Source: Cycas panzhihuaensis (taxonomy: Eukaryota > Cycadophyta). Taken from it: a stretch of 64,000 nucleotides of DNA. Below the pieces are notes generated by a model. It made no database searches. It saw only the letters and a list, made by a program, of their open reading frames with translations, and was not told the DNA's origin. Positions 10,977-21,598 of the stretch are shown piece after piece. Made by a program: the position numbers and the translations under genes. The stretch is from assembly GCA_023213395.1 (NCBI GenBank), contig CM041465.1:28651741-28715740 (forward strand), given 5' to 3'. Position 1 is the stretch's first letter; every line of letters starts with the position of its first letter.

Positions 10977-11930
10977 TCACGCGTAAAACTTCTTAAGGAA
11001 CCTTCCATTAATGGCTTTCTCAAATTCGAGCCCTTCCAGGGTGGCTATCCTATAGGCACCATTATCGAGGAATTCGATAATGACGAAAGGACCAACCCAT
11101 CGGGGTTTGAATTTGGTCAAACGGTCATGGAGATATTCGAGCTTGAGGACATAGACCCCAGGGAACAAAGGGCGGGAACGAAGGCGTTTATCGTAGGCCC
11201 TTTGTAAGAGGGCTTTGGATGCTAAGTTAGCCTGGTAGGCGGCTAAGCGTCTCTCATCCAAAGCTTCGAGGTCCAGCAGGCGGGCCTGACGGATTGACTC
11301 CTCGTCGATGAAACCTCGAAGGGAGACTCGTAAGGAAGGAATCTCCACCTCCAGCAGAGTCTGGGCTCGATCTTAGACCGGGAGAACGGGGTCATTCCCG
11401 TGGCGGAATGGATAGAGATACGATAAGCCCACAAGGCGGAGGGCAACTGAAGGTGCCAATCCCTTTGGGATTGGGCAACGGTTTTCTTGAGGATGCTGAC
11501 AAGAGTCTTATTAAAAGACTCCACTTGGCCATTTGCCTGAGGGTGGTAAGGGGAGGAAGTCTTGTGAGAAATTTTAAACTTCTCACAAAGCTCGTCCACT
11601 TCCTTATTACAGAAAGGAGTTCCATTGTCGGTGATTAGGACGTCCAGTGCAAAGCGGCAAATGACATGCTGATAAATGAATGTGGCAATGGTTTTGCCAG
11701 GAGTAGAGATCAAAGGAATAGCTTCCACCCATTTGGTGAAATACTCCGTGGCAGTCAAGATGAACTTGTGCTGCGACGACGAAGGTGGGGAGATAGCACC
11801 GATAAGGTCTAGTCTCCACTGAGCGAAAGGCCATGGTGAAACAATAGGATGCAGGGCCTCAGAAGGCACATGGGAAATGTTGGCGTGCTCTTAACATCGC
11901 TGACATTTCAGAGTAAAGGCGTGAGCGTCT
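10977..11930 (-). pseudogene. Element D: integrase
   Basis: Integrase inserts the cDNA into the host chromosome. The minus-strand frame 11869-11243 contains WRLDLIGAISPP (first Asp), VLITDNGTPF (second Asp) and ANGQVESFNKTL (Glu), giving the D, D, E catalytic set of the rve family in the usual order. A partial H2C2 zinc-finger (CQRC) lies just upstream near 11880-11930. The C-terminal region continues in another frame (11348-10977) with FKPRWVGPFVI, the GPF/Y-like module of gypsy integrases, and ends at 10977. Catalytic residues are intact but the domain is split by a frameshift near 11300. Confidence 0.88.
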
Positions 11931-12708
11931 TTGAAAAGAGATGGCCATAAATAGCCCATGCGGAGGATCCTCTGAGCCATGGACTGGCCCCCAAAGTGAC
12001 CTCCATAAATGCCGTGGTGGCATTCGCGAAATGCACAGTCGGCTTCATCGCCAGTGACGCTTGGAGGAGGATCCCATCGAAGGACCTCTTGTATAATACC
12101 TCGTCCATGAGGAGGTATTGCCTAGCAGAAGTCCGGATATAAGATTTAACTTTATTACTAGCGTCGGGGCGGTATTGCTGCTGCGTGAGATACCGCACTA
12201 TGTCGCCGTACCACTCATTATCGATGAGCGGGTAGAGAGAAGCTCCCTGAATCGTCAGGATAGACTCATCGGGGAGAGAGTCATCAACGGGAACATCAAA
12301 GGAGTTAGGGATAGAGGCATCCGCGAGTTGCTCGGCCACTATCATTCCCTTCTTTGATTTCCGGTTGACGATGTGGAGATCGAATTCTTGGAGTAGGACG
12401 GTCCAACGACCAGCCCTACTTGTCAAATCCGAGCGAGTTAGTAAGTATCGCAAGGGATCGGATTGAACGATCACCTTGGTAGTATTGCCGAGCAAGTAGT
12501 GCCTAAACTTCTTAGTCGCATGGACCAAGGAGAGGCATTCCTTCTCGGTAGGGGAATAATTAAGCTCAGCAGCCACGAGGGTGCGACTGATGAAATATAT
12601 AGCTCTCTCAGTTCCTGAGTCATCCTCCTGAGCGAGTATAGCGCCCAAGGATTCGTCAGTCGCTGAGGTATACAGGATAAAGGGTATATCAAATCGGGGA
12701 GGCGCCAA
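11931..12708 (-). pseudogene. Element D: RT-linked RNase H
   Basis: This RNase H follows RT in pol. The minus-strand frame starting at 12708 reads FDIPFILYTSATDESLGAIL, the usual opening of gypsy RNase H with the first catalytic Asp replaced by Ser (TSATDES instead of a D.S pattern). It continues with AIYFISRTL, YSPTEKECLSLV (the Glu motif), VIVQSDPLRYLL (Asp motif) and WTVLLQEFDLHIV. The frame then leads toward the integrase zinc finger. The domain is nearly full length. Having this domain and a second RNase H in one element is a Tat trait. Confidence 0.85.
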
Positions 12709-13494
12709 CGTAGGAGCTTGAGTCCTTCGAAGGCCTTTTGGGTCTTGTCAGACTAGGCAAAAGGGGCTCCCTTCTTCAATAGGTTCGTGAGGGGTTTAGC
12801 GCTCACAGCGAAGTCGGCTAAGAAGCGCCTAAGGAAACCAGGGCACACTAGAAATGACTTAATCATCGTTGAGTTCTAGGTGGTGGCATGTCGAGGATCG
12901 CTCGACTTTGTCGTGGTCGATCCGAATTCCCGTTGGATACAAGGAATCGAGGAGTTTGCAGTAAGTAACAAACACGCATTTGAGCGGATTAAGACTGACG
13001 TGATATTCGCGGCATCGTGAGAAGATAGCACGCAAGTCAGAAGGGTGATGGGCCCTCACGTGGGAGAGACCCATCATATCGTCCATGAAGACCTCCAGTA
13101 TATCGTTGATGAGGTCATGGAAGATAAAATGCATGGCTCTTTGGTAAGTAGCACCTGCATTTTTAAGGCCAAAGGGCATTGCCTTGTAGGCGAAGGTACC
13201 CCAGGGAGTAGTGAAGGCCATCTTATGGCGGTCTTCGGGAGAAATCTGAATCTGGTTATAACCGAAGAAGCCATCCATTAGGGACATCACTTCGAATCCA
13301 GCGGTACAATCGATGATCTGATCGAGGAAGGGTAACGGAAAATTATCCTTAGGACAAGCATTGTTGATGTCGCAAAAGTCGACGCATATACGGATCACCC
13401 CATTCTTTTTAGCAACGGGAACGATGTTGGAGACCCACTTAGGGTAGTCGATAGAAGTAATGAGCCCAGCGTCCAGAAGCTTCTCAACCTCCAT
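12709..13494 (-). pseudogene. Element D: reverse transcriptase
   Basis: The minus-strand frame 13494-12859 holds reverse-transcriptase motifs in order: WVSNIVPVAKKNGVIRICVD, ACPKDNFPLPFLDQIID, VMSLMDGFFGYNQIQISPED, AFTTPWGTFAYKAMPFGLKN and the catalytic LEVFMDDMMG. The YxDD box is thus FMDD, with both metal-binding aspartates kept. The part after this frame, 12858-12709, carries the RT thumb and connection in a shifted frame. RT copies the element's RNA into DNA in the cytoplasmic particle. The similarity to element H (62161-62900) runs through the same motifs. Confidence 0.9.
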
Positions 13495-14640
13495 CTTGAC
13501 GGCGGCAGATAGCTTCGGGTGAAGGGGACGTTGCTTCTAGCGCACAGGGCGGGCGCCAGGAAGGGTGGTGAGGTTATGAGTGACAATCGAGGGGTCGATT
13601 CCCTTCATGTCAGCATAATCCCACGCAAAAATGTCTCAGAACTCCTGGAACAGAAGGGAGTACTCCCTTATCTCATCAAGAGAACATTCCAACCTGACCT
13701 TAATAACCTTACCCGGGGTCAAGACTATGTCTTGAGTTGCCCCCATGCACATGGCATTGCCCTCCTCGAAGTGGAGACGGGAAAGATCAACAGGAGGAGG
13801 AGGAATAGGAAACGGGATCGGATCGGCAAGCATGGACCCGATCGCGAGAATCTTCTGATGACCAAGCCGGTGGTGACCAGAAGGCAAGTTAGGCGTAAGG
13901 CCCGCCAGATGCTTAAGCAGGGCTTCATCGTCCTCAAAATAATCCACCCCATGGATGACCTTACTTCAAGTAGAGGAAGCACCGGAGGGAGTAAGAGCAA
14001 CGGGACCGCGATGGTCATCGGGTCGCTCAACTTCCTCATGGGAATCAGGCGGAAAAACAAGAAGAGGCTCCTCAGAAGGAGCGAAAGGCAATTCTTCGAA
14101 GTCATTACCTTCGGGGGGTAATGAAGAAGAAGAACTGGCGATAGGCGGGTCAACACGAGCTATGACGTGTGACACGCAAAAGCAGCTAGCCTCACCAGCG
14201 AGAGGGGTTCTAGATGAGGATCTAGAACAAGGCAGGTGCGACCTACTGGCGCTGAGGAAAGAGATGGGGTGAAGACAATCCTCGTCTTCGTCGAGCGACT
14301 CATCATCACTAAACGAAGCAAGGTACCCGTAACTCCCCACGCCAATAGGGGCGAATCGCGTGAGACTAGGGGGAGAAGATGCGGGGTCTTCCTCGGATGG
14401 GTTAGGTATACCAATAGAGCAAGCCGAGGCATGAGTAGATGGACCTTGGTTTGCTGAACTGGTAGAACGGGTTTGTTTGGTAAAAGGGCATTTGCGGGGA
14501 ATCACTCTCATTCGTTCATCATAGACGAATTTAAGTTGTCCCCAAAGAGTCGAGCACATGGCTCCCATTTGATCGAGCCATGGACGACCTAGGAGGAGGT
14601 TGTAATCCACGTCAACATCGAGGACTACAACGTTGGCAAG
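13495..14640 (-). pseudogene. Element D: protease-to-RT linker of pol
   Basis: This part of the polyprotein lies between protease and RT. It contains DYNLLLGRPWLDQMGA (near 14600), the conserved block that closes the protease region of plant gypsy elements, and a frame 13947-13636 beginning MDYFEDDEALLKHLAGLTPN. The latter is matched in element H near 63440-63330 (LDYFKNNEVILEHLVGSIPN), which shows that D and H are relatives. Function of the linker is not known. Frames alternate, so it is broken. Confidence 0.75.
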
Positions 14641-15242
14641 AACGGTCTTGCCCTCAAGGGTGGAATCGCTGACGGATCCCGGAGGGTCTTCTCGCTACCG
14701 TCATAACCTTGGCATCGCCAGGGAACGGGTTCCAAGGCGGAGATACCAAGCTCTTGCATGACACGCAAGGGCATGGCATTGACAGAAGAACCATTGTCGA
14801 CAACAGTCCTTCAAAGAGTGCAATCAGGCGTATCGATGGTGATGGTGAATGGGAAGTTCCACTGACGTTCCCTGTCACCGGCAGGAGGAAGATCCTTAGG
14901 ATCAAAGGAAATAATGGTTCCACTACCTTGGGCGATGCCCAAAGCGTGGATAGGCACATCACTTGACCCTAAAGCTTCCAGGAGGAGGGCCCGCTGCTTG
15001 GGACAACTCCTCAAAACGTCCATCAAGGACATTCCTGCAGCGACCATATGGAGCTCGTCCGCGATGAAGAAAGGCTTACCCTTCCCAGTTGGTTGGGTAA
15101 GTTCCCTTCAGAAATCGTAACGACTCGGGCATACATGAATAGCCTTGGGAAAGAGAGGGACTTCCGGAGGAAGGGTCTCCGGAAGAGGGTCAGAAGGGGC
15201 GGAAGAACAAGCAGCTCCTGCCGCTTCCTTAGCGGCTTGAGA
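14641..15242 (-). pseudogene. Element D: aspartic protease
   Basis: The frame 15047-14811 reads IISFDPKDLPP followed by WNFPFTITIDTPDC. Just beyond, around 14805-14780, the minus strand encodes TVVDNGSSVNAMP, where DNGSS occupies the place of the catalytic D-T/S-G triplet. DNGS is common in Tat and Athila proteases. The protease releases the mature Gag and Pol proteins. A frame change lies between the two parts, so the copy is broken as it stands. Confidence 0.75.
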
Positions 15243-17612
15243 TCACGTAAGGGCAAAAGTAGGAGTTGCTTCAAGCAACTGGATCACCTTCTTCCCCCTG
15301 TTCTGGGGTCGTGAAGGCGACAGGGTGCGACGGTTAGGAGAACAGGAGGAGGAAGACGAGTTCTGAGTGCCCTTCCCTTTATCGTGGGAAGGACGGGGAT
15401 CAGGCGATCTTCCTCGGTTACGGTTATTCTTGGTTTGGGTGTTGCGATCACGTTCCCCGTGTTTAGGGAATAGATCCTTGTGAACTGGTTGATCCAAATT
15501 AGGCCTTGAGGCCCGTTTGGGAGAAGAATCGCATCGAGGGACATCCTTTGGATCTTTGGGCCCTCTGGAATTGTCGTGGAAGCAATCCCCATGAATGGAG
15601 CACCACTTCTTCTCAAGCGGAGGGTCAGACCCTCTTGCTTGAGAGGACTGGGCGTTTCCATTCCTGGGAAGAGGAGTTTGGGTAGTTTGTTGGACTTGTT
15701 TGTTTGATGTAGGGGATGAAGGAGCTTGGAGCTTGAGTTCCTTCATCGTACGCTCAAACGAGCGTATAGCTGACGTGAGAGGGTCTAAGGTCCTCTCGGT
15801 AGGATGAGAGGAAGACCGAGTCGGTTGGGAAGGTTTGGTATCCTTGGTAGGGGGTGGTGCCTCACAGCGTTATGAGGGCTTGAGAGGTTTCTTGAGACCG
15901 GCTTGGATCTCAATAGCCTCCAATGCCAAACACTTGGCGATCGTGGAGTCACATGTAGTTGCCCCCATCTTGAGGACTTCTATGTGGACTTCGGGACGAA
16001 GCACATTGACGAAAAGGTCTCGCTTCAGCTCCTCGGGCAATGTTGCCTTAGTGGAGTGAAGCAAGTTGTGGAATCGCCGCACAAAGTCACGATTCATCTC
16101 ATCGTGACCTTGTTTGAGTGAAAGAAGGGATTTCATTCCGCTCTCGAATGGACGAGCTACATCAAAATAGTTGATGAACTCGTCCACCAATTGCTGGAAT
16201 GAATGGATTGAGTGGGCAGGGAGACAGTAGAACCATTTGAGGGCGTCACCCTGCAAGGATCGCGAGAATAACTTCATCAAAATATGGTCGTAGGCCCAGT
16301 AATCGATGCATGCCATAGAAAAACTACAGACATGCTCTGCCGGGTCTTGCGACGAAGTCCCATCGAATCTAGGAACTTCAGGGGGATGAGGCGACAAGTT
16401 GGTTCGCAACGCCTCAACCGAAAGAGGAGTTGACCTAAAGTCCATGAAGGGACACGCCCTTGCATGGACTGCAAGATCAACGAATGTCGAAGTAAGTAAC
16501 ACACAAGGAGCGGATGGGGGTGGGACACCCATCCCTCCTTGAGGAAGCGCCCCTTGCTGAAAAGAGGCATGGGAGTAGGTGCCTTGGAAGGGAGTCGGGT
16601 TCCTTTGCGAAGGCACAATGGATGGAATCGCGTTGGAAGATGGGCAAGAGGGATGCGGAACCGGGTTTTGCCCATATGGACCGCCCGTAGGTGGGGCGAC
16701 CCCATATGGGTGTAGCGGATCCACCCCATAAATGGGAAGACAGCTTCCTCTACCCTGGCCCTAAGGTTGAGAAGTATACCCTGGGGGAGCATAGAAGGAA
16801 GCACCAACGTGCTGGGTTGGAGGATGTGTGGGAGCGGGTCCCACATGACTAGTGATTGGAATGCTAGTAGGACTAGTGGGCCTACTAGGAGAAACATGCG
16901 CCACATGAGGGGACGGCACATTGGTTTGATTAGGAACAGGTATGCTAACCTTTAGTTGAGGGAAAGACACACCATGAGAAGATCCTAAGGCATTAGGACC
17001 TCGATGAGGAATGGAAGGCGCGACACGTGCCCTCACTGCGGGAATAGGAAGCGAGTGGGACACACGTGCAGGCACAAAGGGGTTCATTGTCAAAGGAAGA
17101 GTGGATGAGGATGAGGCATGTGGGGGAGGAGCGGAAGAGGAAGAGGCCCCTCCACGAAGGGCACCCTCAAGCCATCCAGGACGCGGTTGCAAGCATGCCG
17201 CACGGCGACACTCGTTGAGAGCTTAAACTACGTCAACAAGAGGAGTCCCTACATACTCGTAAGAGGTGACGGGGACCTCAAACAAAGTAGGTTCCTCGGA
17301 ATATTGCTCATAAGAGTCGCCAACGGCGTGGCAAGTCTCAAGAGGAATGGATCCTTCTACGGCATAGGTAGAAGGATGGACATCAAGTGAGAGATGTTGA
17401 TCATTTGGGTAATAAAAGGGTTCGTCACCCTCTTGGGTGGAACCAGGAATAGAAGAAGGAAAAGCATGGGTTTCCAAGGTTGAAGTATGATAATCCCAAT
17501 CGGAAGAGTATCCCTCCATAGTCAGATCAGAATCTGATAAAAGAAGAGGGTGATACTCAGGGTCTTCTAACAATGGAGGTAAACTGCACAAGCGACGAGA
17601 AAAGCGTCGCAT
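15243..17612 (-). pseudogene. Element D: gag polyprotein
   Basis: The capsid gene runs from about 17612 to 15243 over several frames. The N-terminal part (17612-17223, 17192-16761) is acidic and then Pro/Ser/His-rich. The core is in the frame 16724-15870: PRFDGTSSQDPAEHVCSF, WAYDHILMKLFSRSLQGDAL, KWFYCLPAHSIHSFQQLVDE and FVRRFHNLLHS, the retrotransposon gag (PF03732-like) fold. A C-terminal segment (15746-15243) has KKWCSIHGDCFHDNS, a remnant of the CxxH...H zinc motif typical of Tat/Athila gag, followed by a basic tail. The core is well preserved; the whole is interrupted by frameshifts. Confidence 0.85.
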
Positions 17613-17798
17613 ACGAGATCAACCAACAATGTTAGAGAAAGAGAGAGGACGGCAAAACGCATGCGTTGGGGGCTACCCAACGTAGAGATCGAAATAGGTA
17701 TAAAAAGGATCACACAAGAGTAGCGAAACCAACCGAAGAGAGCGAAACTAACTCCCTTACTGGCAGTCCCCAGTATGGTCGCGATGAAGCAGCGCTTC
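17613..17798 (-). other. Element D: 5' leader and primer-site region
   Basis: These 186 bases join the gag start to the 5' LTR. The primer-binding site should begin next to 17798, where the minus strand reads GAAGCGCTGCTTCATCGCG. This does not match initiator-Met tRNA, unlike the copia elements and element G nearby, and I cannot assign the tRNA by eye. GAAGC and GCTTC in it also form a short palindrome. Confidence 0.5.
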
Positions 17799-18622
17799 TG
17801 CGATAACTACCTAACTAATAGGTATGGGGGAAAGTGAGTGGTGAAAAGATAGAAGGTGGGACCTAAGAGGTGAGTAACTATCACGCAGAGCGCCCGTCTT
17901 GTGGGAGGCCGAGTTCGGGATCTGCAATGGAGTATGGCTACTATCGGGTGACCCTTCACCGCTTCGAGCAAGGGGTGAAGGTGCGTAGGGCAAACCTGGG
18001 TTGACCTAGGAGTAGGACCCTCCCACCCTTGGGTGGCGGAAGGGGAAGAGGAAATCCAAAGGGAAAAAGTCAAGAGTAAGCCTACACAACCTAACCGGGT
18101 ACACAAGTGATGCGAGAAGCAAGGCACTTGTGTGGTTGAAGAGAAGAGGAGAAAGGTGGAGAAAGAGGGTTCCTACACCCTTTCCTATAGATGGCAAAAG
18201 TAGAAATGTGTATAACAAAGTAAATGAAACGCAACCAAACACGACACCAAATTTTCCCCTTTTATCTTTCAATGCGCTAGTTACTACAGGAAAAATAAAA
18301 GGCAAAAAGGAGGTAGCAAAGTGGAGCAAAATGTGCACCTGGACCAAGGGCGTGCGTGATGAAGAAGCCTTCTCGAGGAGCACCTAACCGTTCCACGCGG
18401 TGCGTTGGATGCAAGGTGTTGCGGCGGGTAGAAAAGAGGGGCTTCCTTACCTTCCCCAGAAAATCAAATGCGATGCCAAGAAAGAAAGGAAGCACCAACT
18501 AATAAGTGAAACAACACGAAAAGATAACAAACACAAAGGTACTTACCAGCAACGAGACCAACGGGCGATATCCCCCACACTTCCCGAATACCTGCAAGCA
18601 AAGGCGGTCTCTCCCTTCCTGG
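17799..18622 (-). repeat. Element D 5' LTR, truncated (824 of about 2580 bases)
   Basis: This segment matches 3892-4716 of the 3' LTR over its whole length with scattered substitutions. The boundary at 17799 reads TGCGATAAC on the plus strand, that is ...TTATCGCA on the element strand, giving the CA end. The upstream two thirds of the LTR, including its TG end, are missing. At about 18622 the sequence changes to a LINE remnant. The element therefore lost its promoter end and could not be transcribed from its own LTR. Confidence 0.85.
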
Positions 18623-18644
18623 GGGAAGATGTTTTATAGCACTA

Positions 18645-19335
18645 GCTTTTTAGGTTAGGGGCTACTTCCCTCAAATCCCCTTAGACTTTGTTTAGTCTTT
18701 CAGCTCTATGACTACTTCCCTATTGGTTGTTGGTCCATGTAAAGTTTAGAAGCTTATTCTATGGAAGTTTAAAAAGACCCAGACCATCTTTAAGGTCAAT
18801 GAAAAATGAATTATCTTTTTAATAAGATCTTTTAAATTTGCTACATATTTTATCATTAGGATATTCCAAAAGATTGAAAGTCCCCTAATAGTAGAATATG
18901 TTCATGGTCTACTTGATTATTATTTAGAGCACCTACTAAAAGACTTTCCATGAATTGTATTTAATATGAGTATTAGTAGAGGCATAGACCTCGATGACTT
19001 GGTAAATAAATTTATCCTTTTCCATTTTTAAACATAGCTAAACCTAAAATAGGCTTATAATGTATTGAAGTATCTTCCACTAATTGTTCCATAGAATATA
19101 GAGGCCTTTGATGGCTTGATCTAGAAAAATTACTTTCCATTAAGCTGATGGCAAAGTGCTTCATATTGTATGCTACATATATAATTTTTAGAAATGATAT
19201 GAGGTTTTGTCAGAACTAAAAAATGAGGATGATGTTGCTAAACTATATGTTTTATCTCTATGCATTTACAAAAGTGGTAGAGACTAATACCCTTGATGTT
19301 CTAGGCCATTGCTAAAATATTATTTTTATCCATTA
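18645..19335 (-). pseudogene. LINE endonuclease (APE-type) remnant
   Basis: The minus strand at 19335 begins ILAMA*NIKGIS, where the stop (TAG) falls at the Trp of the usual WN.RG start of plant L1 endonucleases. It continues with QHHPHFLVLT, matching the 'P.i..l.ET' motif. Further on come VYASTNTHIKYNSWK and HEHILLLGDFQS, the conserved vYa....R..W and ilGDFN blocks. The end has NFTWTNNQ*GSSHRAERLNK, the FTWtN...s..eRLDR block. The endonuclease nicks target DNA to prime reverse transcription. The order and spacing of four blocks make the identification firm despite the stops and frameshifts. Confidence 0.78.
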
Positions 19336-19879
19336 GGTTGGGAAGAATTAATACAAGCTAGAGATTTGAGTTGGGTATGATACTGAGTATCTTCATTGCT
19401 AGGTGCATGTTGTTGTAGTTAAAAGTCATTCACATTTAGAGATCTTAACCATTAATTTTTTGAGATGTGATCCACAAATTTCACTTCCTTCATATGCATG
19501 TCAATTGAGTTATCTTAAGGGTGCCCAAAAATAGGTACAACAATAACTTTATATATTTGCCCTTAGATAGGGGAAGTGGCTTTTAACCTTTTCTTAAGTT
19601 AATCTCTAGAATCACTAAAATTTGATTGTGGAGACTGAGGACTTATGAGGTGACATTTGCCTTTGTTTCATGATCAATTAGTGACTAGAGTCCACCTAAC
19701 TTCTTCTCTTACCTAAGGTAAGATAATGTGTTGATGGTGATTTATCGTTTCTATGTGAACTTGAGAAAGTTCCTCATTGTTATTAGAGTTATTCCCTGCC
19801 AATTGCTCCTTCTCCCTATTAACCTTAGTAGTTGGTTGGGTAAGGGGACATTGGTCCAAAATGACTTCATCTCTCTAAA

Positions 19880-20480
19880 GGTCTAAGATAGGAGGTGCTT
19901 AAAATAGATGATAATATTTATATACATGCCTAATATTATAATGATATGACCATTAATTTTGATTAACCTATTTACAACTTTAATAAATAGGTGTTCTTTA
20001 AGCAATTTACTTATATATAACTCGACACACACTTTTACCACCCCCTAGTAGTGTGATCTAAGGTGTTTGAGTCTAACTTGATGACCTTTCCAAGCATGGA
20101 ACCAATTTTGATTAATCATTCTTGTTCTCTAAATTCATCAAGTCAAAATGATAATCAAACCTAAATTGAGATATTTAAAGGCCTTGGGTTACTTGGACTA
20201 AATATAGAACACCACCGTTAAAGGGTTAGACTTGAGTTGTCTATGAACTAAAGGCCTCCATATAATACCTTTTCTAGATTTATTGTATTTAAGAAAGAAA
20301 ATATTAAAATAAACTTTTCTTTTTAGTTTAAATACAACATTGCTTAAAAGAATAGGGGCCCATACCACTTTTGACCATTCTTTAAGAGACCATATGGGGG
20401 GGTACAGGTTGTTAAATTTGCTAATGAGTGTTTTTTCCTAGAGTTCCACATAGACGCTTTTGATATCCTCAACTAAAAAA
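19880..20480 (-). pseudogene. LINE ORF1 (DUF4283-type) remnant
   Basis: The minus strand has YPPIWSLKEWSKVVWAPILL and then a segment ending VYFNIFFLKYNKS, followed by KIGSMLGKVIKLDSNTLDHT and KVCVELYISKLL near 20110-20000. The pattern IG..lGk.i..D..T....(R)...CVE.dl.k.L is that of the ORF1 protein of plant L1 elements, an RNA-binding partner. Frames switch several times and the zinc knuckles were not found. Identity is likely, precise limits are uncertain. Confidence 0.55.
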
Positions 20481-20937
20481 GTAATAGTGTTTATTTTATG
20501 ATCCACCATTCTTGATAATGTGCTTAAGAGTTCCTCGTATATGATATTATTCTAGTTCTTATACTGTGAAACCTAGGCCTAAGATGCTGGTGCATGTAAA
20601 TTGAGGAGGAAGAAATCCTAAACTTTATTAAGGATGTTATTTTATTATATAACTAATAAACTGAGCTATGTATGTTTCCTTCTAAGGTGGTCTTGAAGGG
20701 GTTCTGAGGCCTAAATTGATTAAGACCTTAGATCTTTCCTATTATTATGAACTAGTATAAAGCCTTCCTCCATTGGGACTAAAACTATGGAAAAGTAATA
20801 AACCTTTCCATAAACTACTAATGAGAAAATTTTTCAAAAGATCAACCATGCTTAACTCCAATCTAAGGGCCTTAGTTGCAAATCTATGAGAAAATATCAT
20901 ATGTAAATACATGCAATGACATGCGGTAGCATGCAAC

Positions 20938-21286
20938 TTTTGGGATAACTCCCAATATGCACATGGATATGTGCACCTAGGGCCCCTTAAATCCATCTTT
21001 GGGGCTCCCTAGGGAACCTAGAGCTGCATATTAGCCACTATTAGCTATTGTTTAGCCAATATTATTATTAGGGTACGCATTACTTTATTATTTTTAACAT
21101 TAATTTGAATTATGTTGAGTTGTGTGCAGGTCAGGTTGAGGTACTTGTCGCCTCCTGAAATAATCTATAAATGTGGTGGGAATACCTCCCTGGTGTTTTT
21201 TAATTCTATGCACAATTGATCAGATATTGTTAACTTGTAAATATATACTCATGATTGTGAAGTCCTTCTCTTCGCCTCATCCTTCA
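20938..21286 (+). repeat. Copia F 5' LTR (A/C family), plus strand
   Basis: The sequence reads ttttgggataactccc... to ...catccttca. It matches the reverse complement of element A's LTR: the blocks tgcacctagggcccc, catctttggggctccctagg and cacctagagctgca (here with small changes) are shared, as is ggtgggaatacctccctggtg. It is followed two bases later by a primer site, so it is the 5' LTR of an element pointing right. The LTR start has decayed from TG to TT. Confidence 0.82.
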
Positions 21287-21288
21287 TT

Positions 21289-21300
21289 TGGTATCAGAGC
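21289..21300 (+). other. Primer-binding site, initiator-Met tRNA (copia F)
   Basis: TGGTATCAGAGC is a perfect match to the site complementary to the 3' end of plant initiator-Met tRNA, and lies directly downstream of the F LTR. Confidence 0.9.
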
Positions 21301-21598
21301 ACACAATTCATTAACAACAAGGCTTATATTGTATTTTATTCATTATTTTCTCTTATACTAAAGTTTATACTAAGGTTTATATTGAATATTTAATATTTGA
21401 TTATGAGAGGCCTCCATTTAGTATATGTACACTCTGTTCGAATATTTAACTCACATTTTCATGTAGTAAAGCTAGTTTTGTGTAGGTTATTAAAGATACA
21501 TAGAGAAAAAGACTGATTATTCAAAGTTTTTCATTATTTTTTTAAAGTTTTTCAATTTATTTTTAGATCACAAGGGTAACCTAAACTTTAAAGCAGTA
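21301..21598 (+). other. Copia F leader fragment
   Basis: About 300 bases of AT-rich leader follow the F primer site. It has no coding content and is cut at 21598/21599 where an inverted Tat LTR begins. The rest of element F is absent from the window. Confidence 0.55.

Larger units (their letters stand above)
3892..18622 (-). mobile_element. Tat-type Ty3/gypsy retrotransposon D
   Basis: A large minus-strand gypsy element. Right to left: truncated 5' LTR (18622-17799), leader, gag (17612-15243), protease (about 15050-14640), linker, RT, RNase H, integrase (to 10977), an opposite-strand PMD-like ORF (8461-10449), an archaeal-type RNase H (about 7280-6860) and a complete 3' LTR (6467-3892). The DNGS protease, the RT and integrase motifs and above all the second RNase H place it with the plant Tat lineages. 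The sequence is GC-richer than its surroundings and many domains are readable, but stops and shifts occur in every gene. The left flank is copia C and the right flank a LINE remnant; the two do not match, so no target duplication is expected and the right end has been rearranged. Confidence 0.88.
18623..20937 (-). mobile_element. L1-type LINE remnant (ORF1 and endonuclease)
   Basis: This is a decayed non-LTR retrotransposon on the minus strand. The right part holds ORF1 motifs (about 20480-19880) and the left part the endonuclease (about 19335-18645). The reverse transcriptase should follow to the left but is cut off at the junction with the D LTR. Stops occur throughout, several of them TAG or TAA where Trp or Gln codons are expected. 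At the right it abuts the F copia LTR at 20938. The call rests on endonuclease motifs found by reading the reverse complement. Confidence 0.72.
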
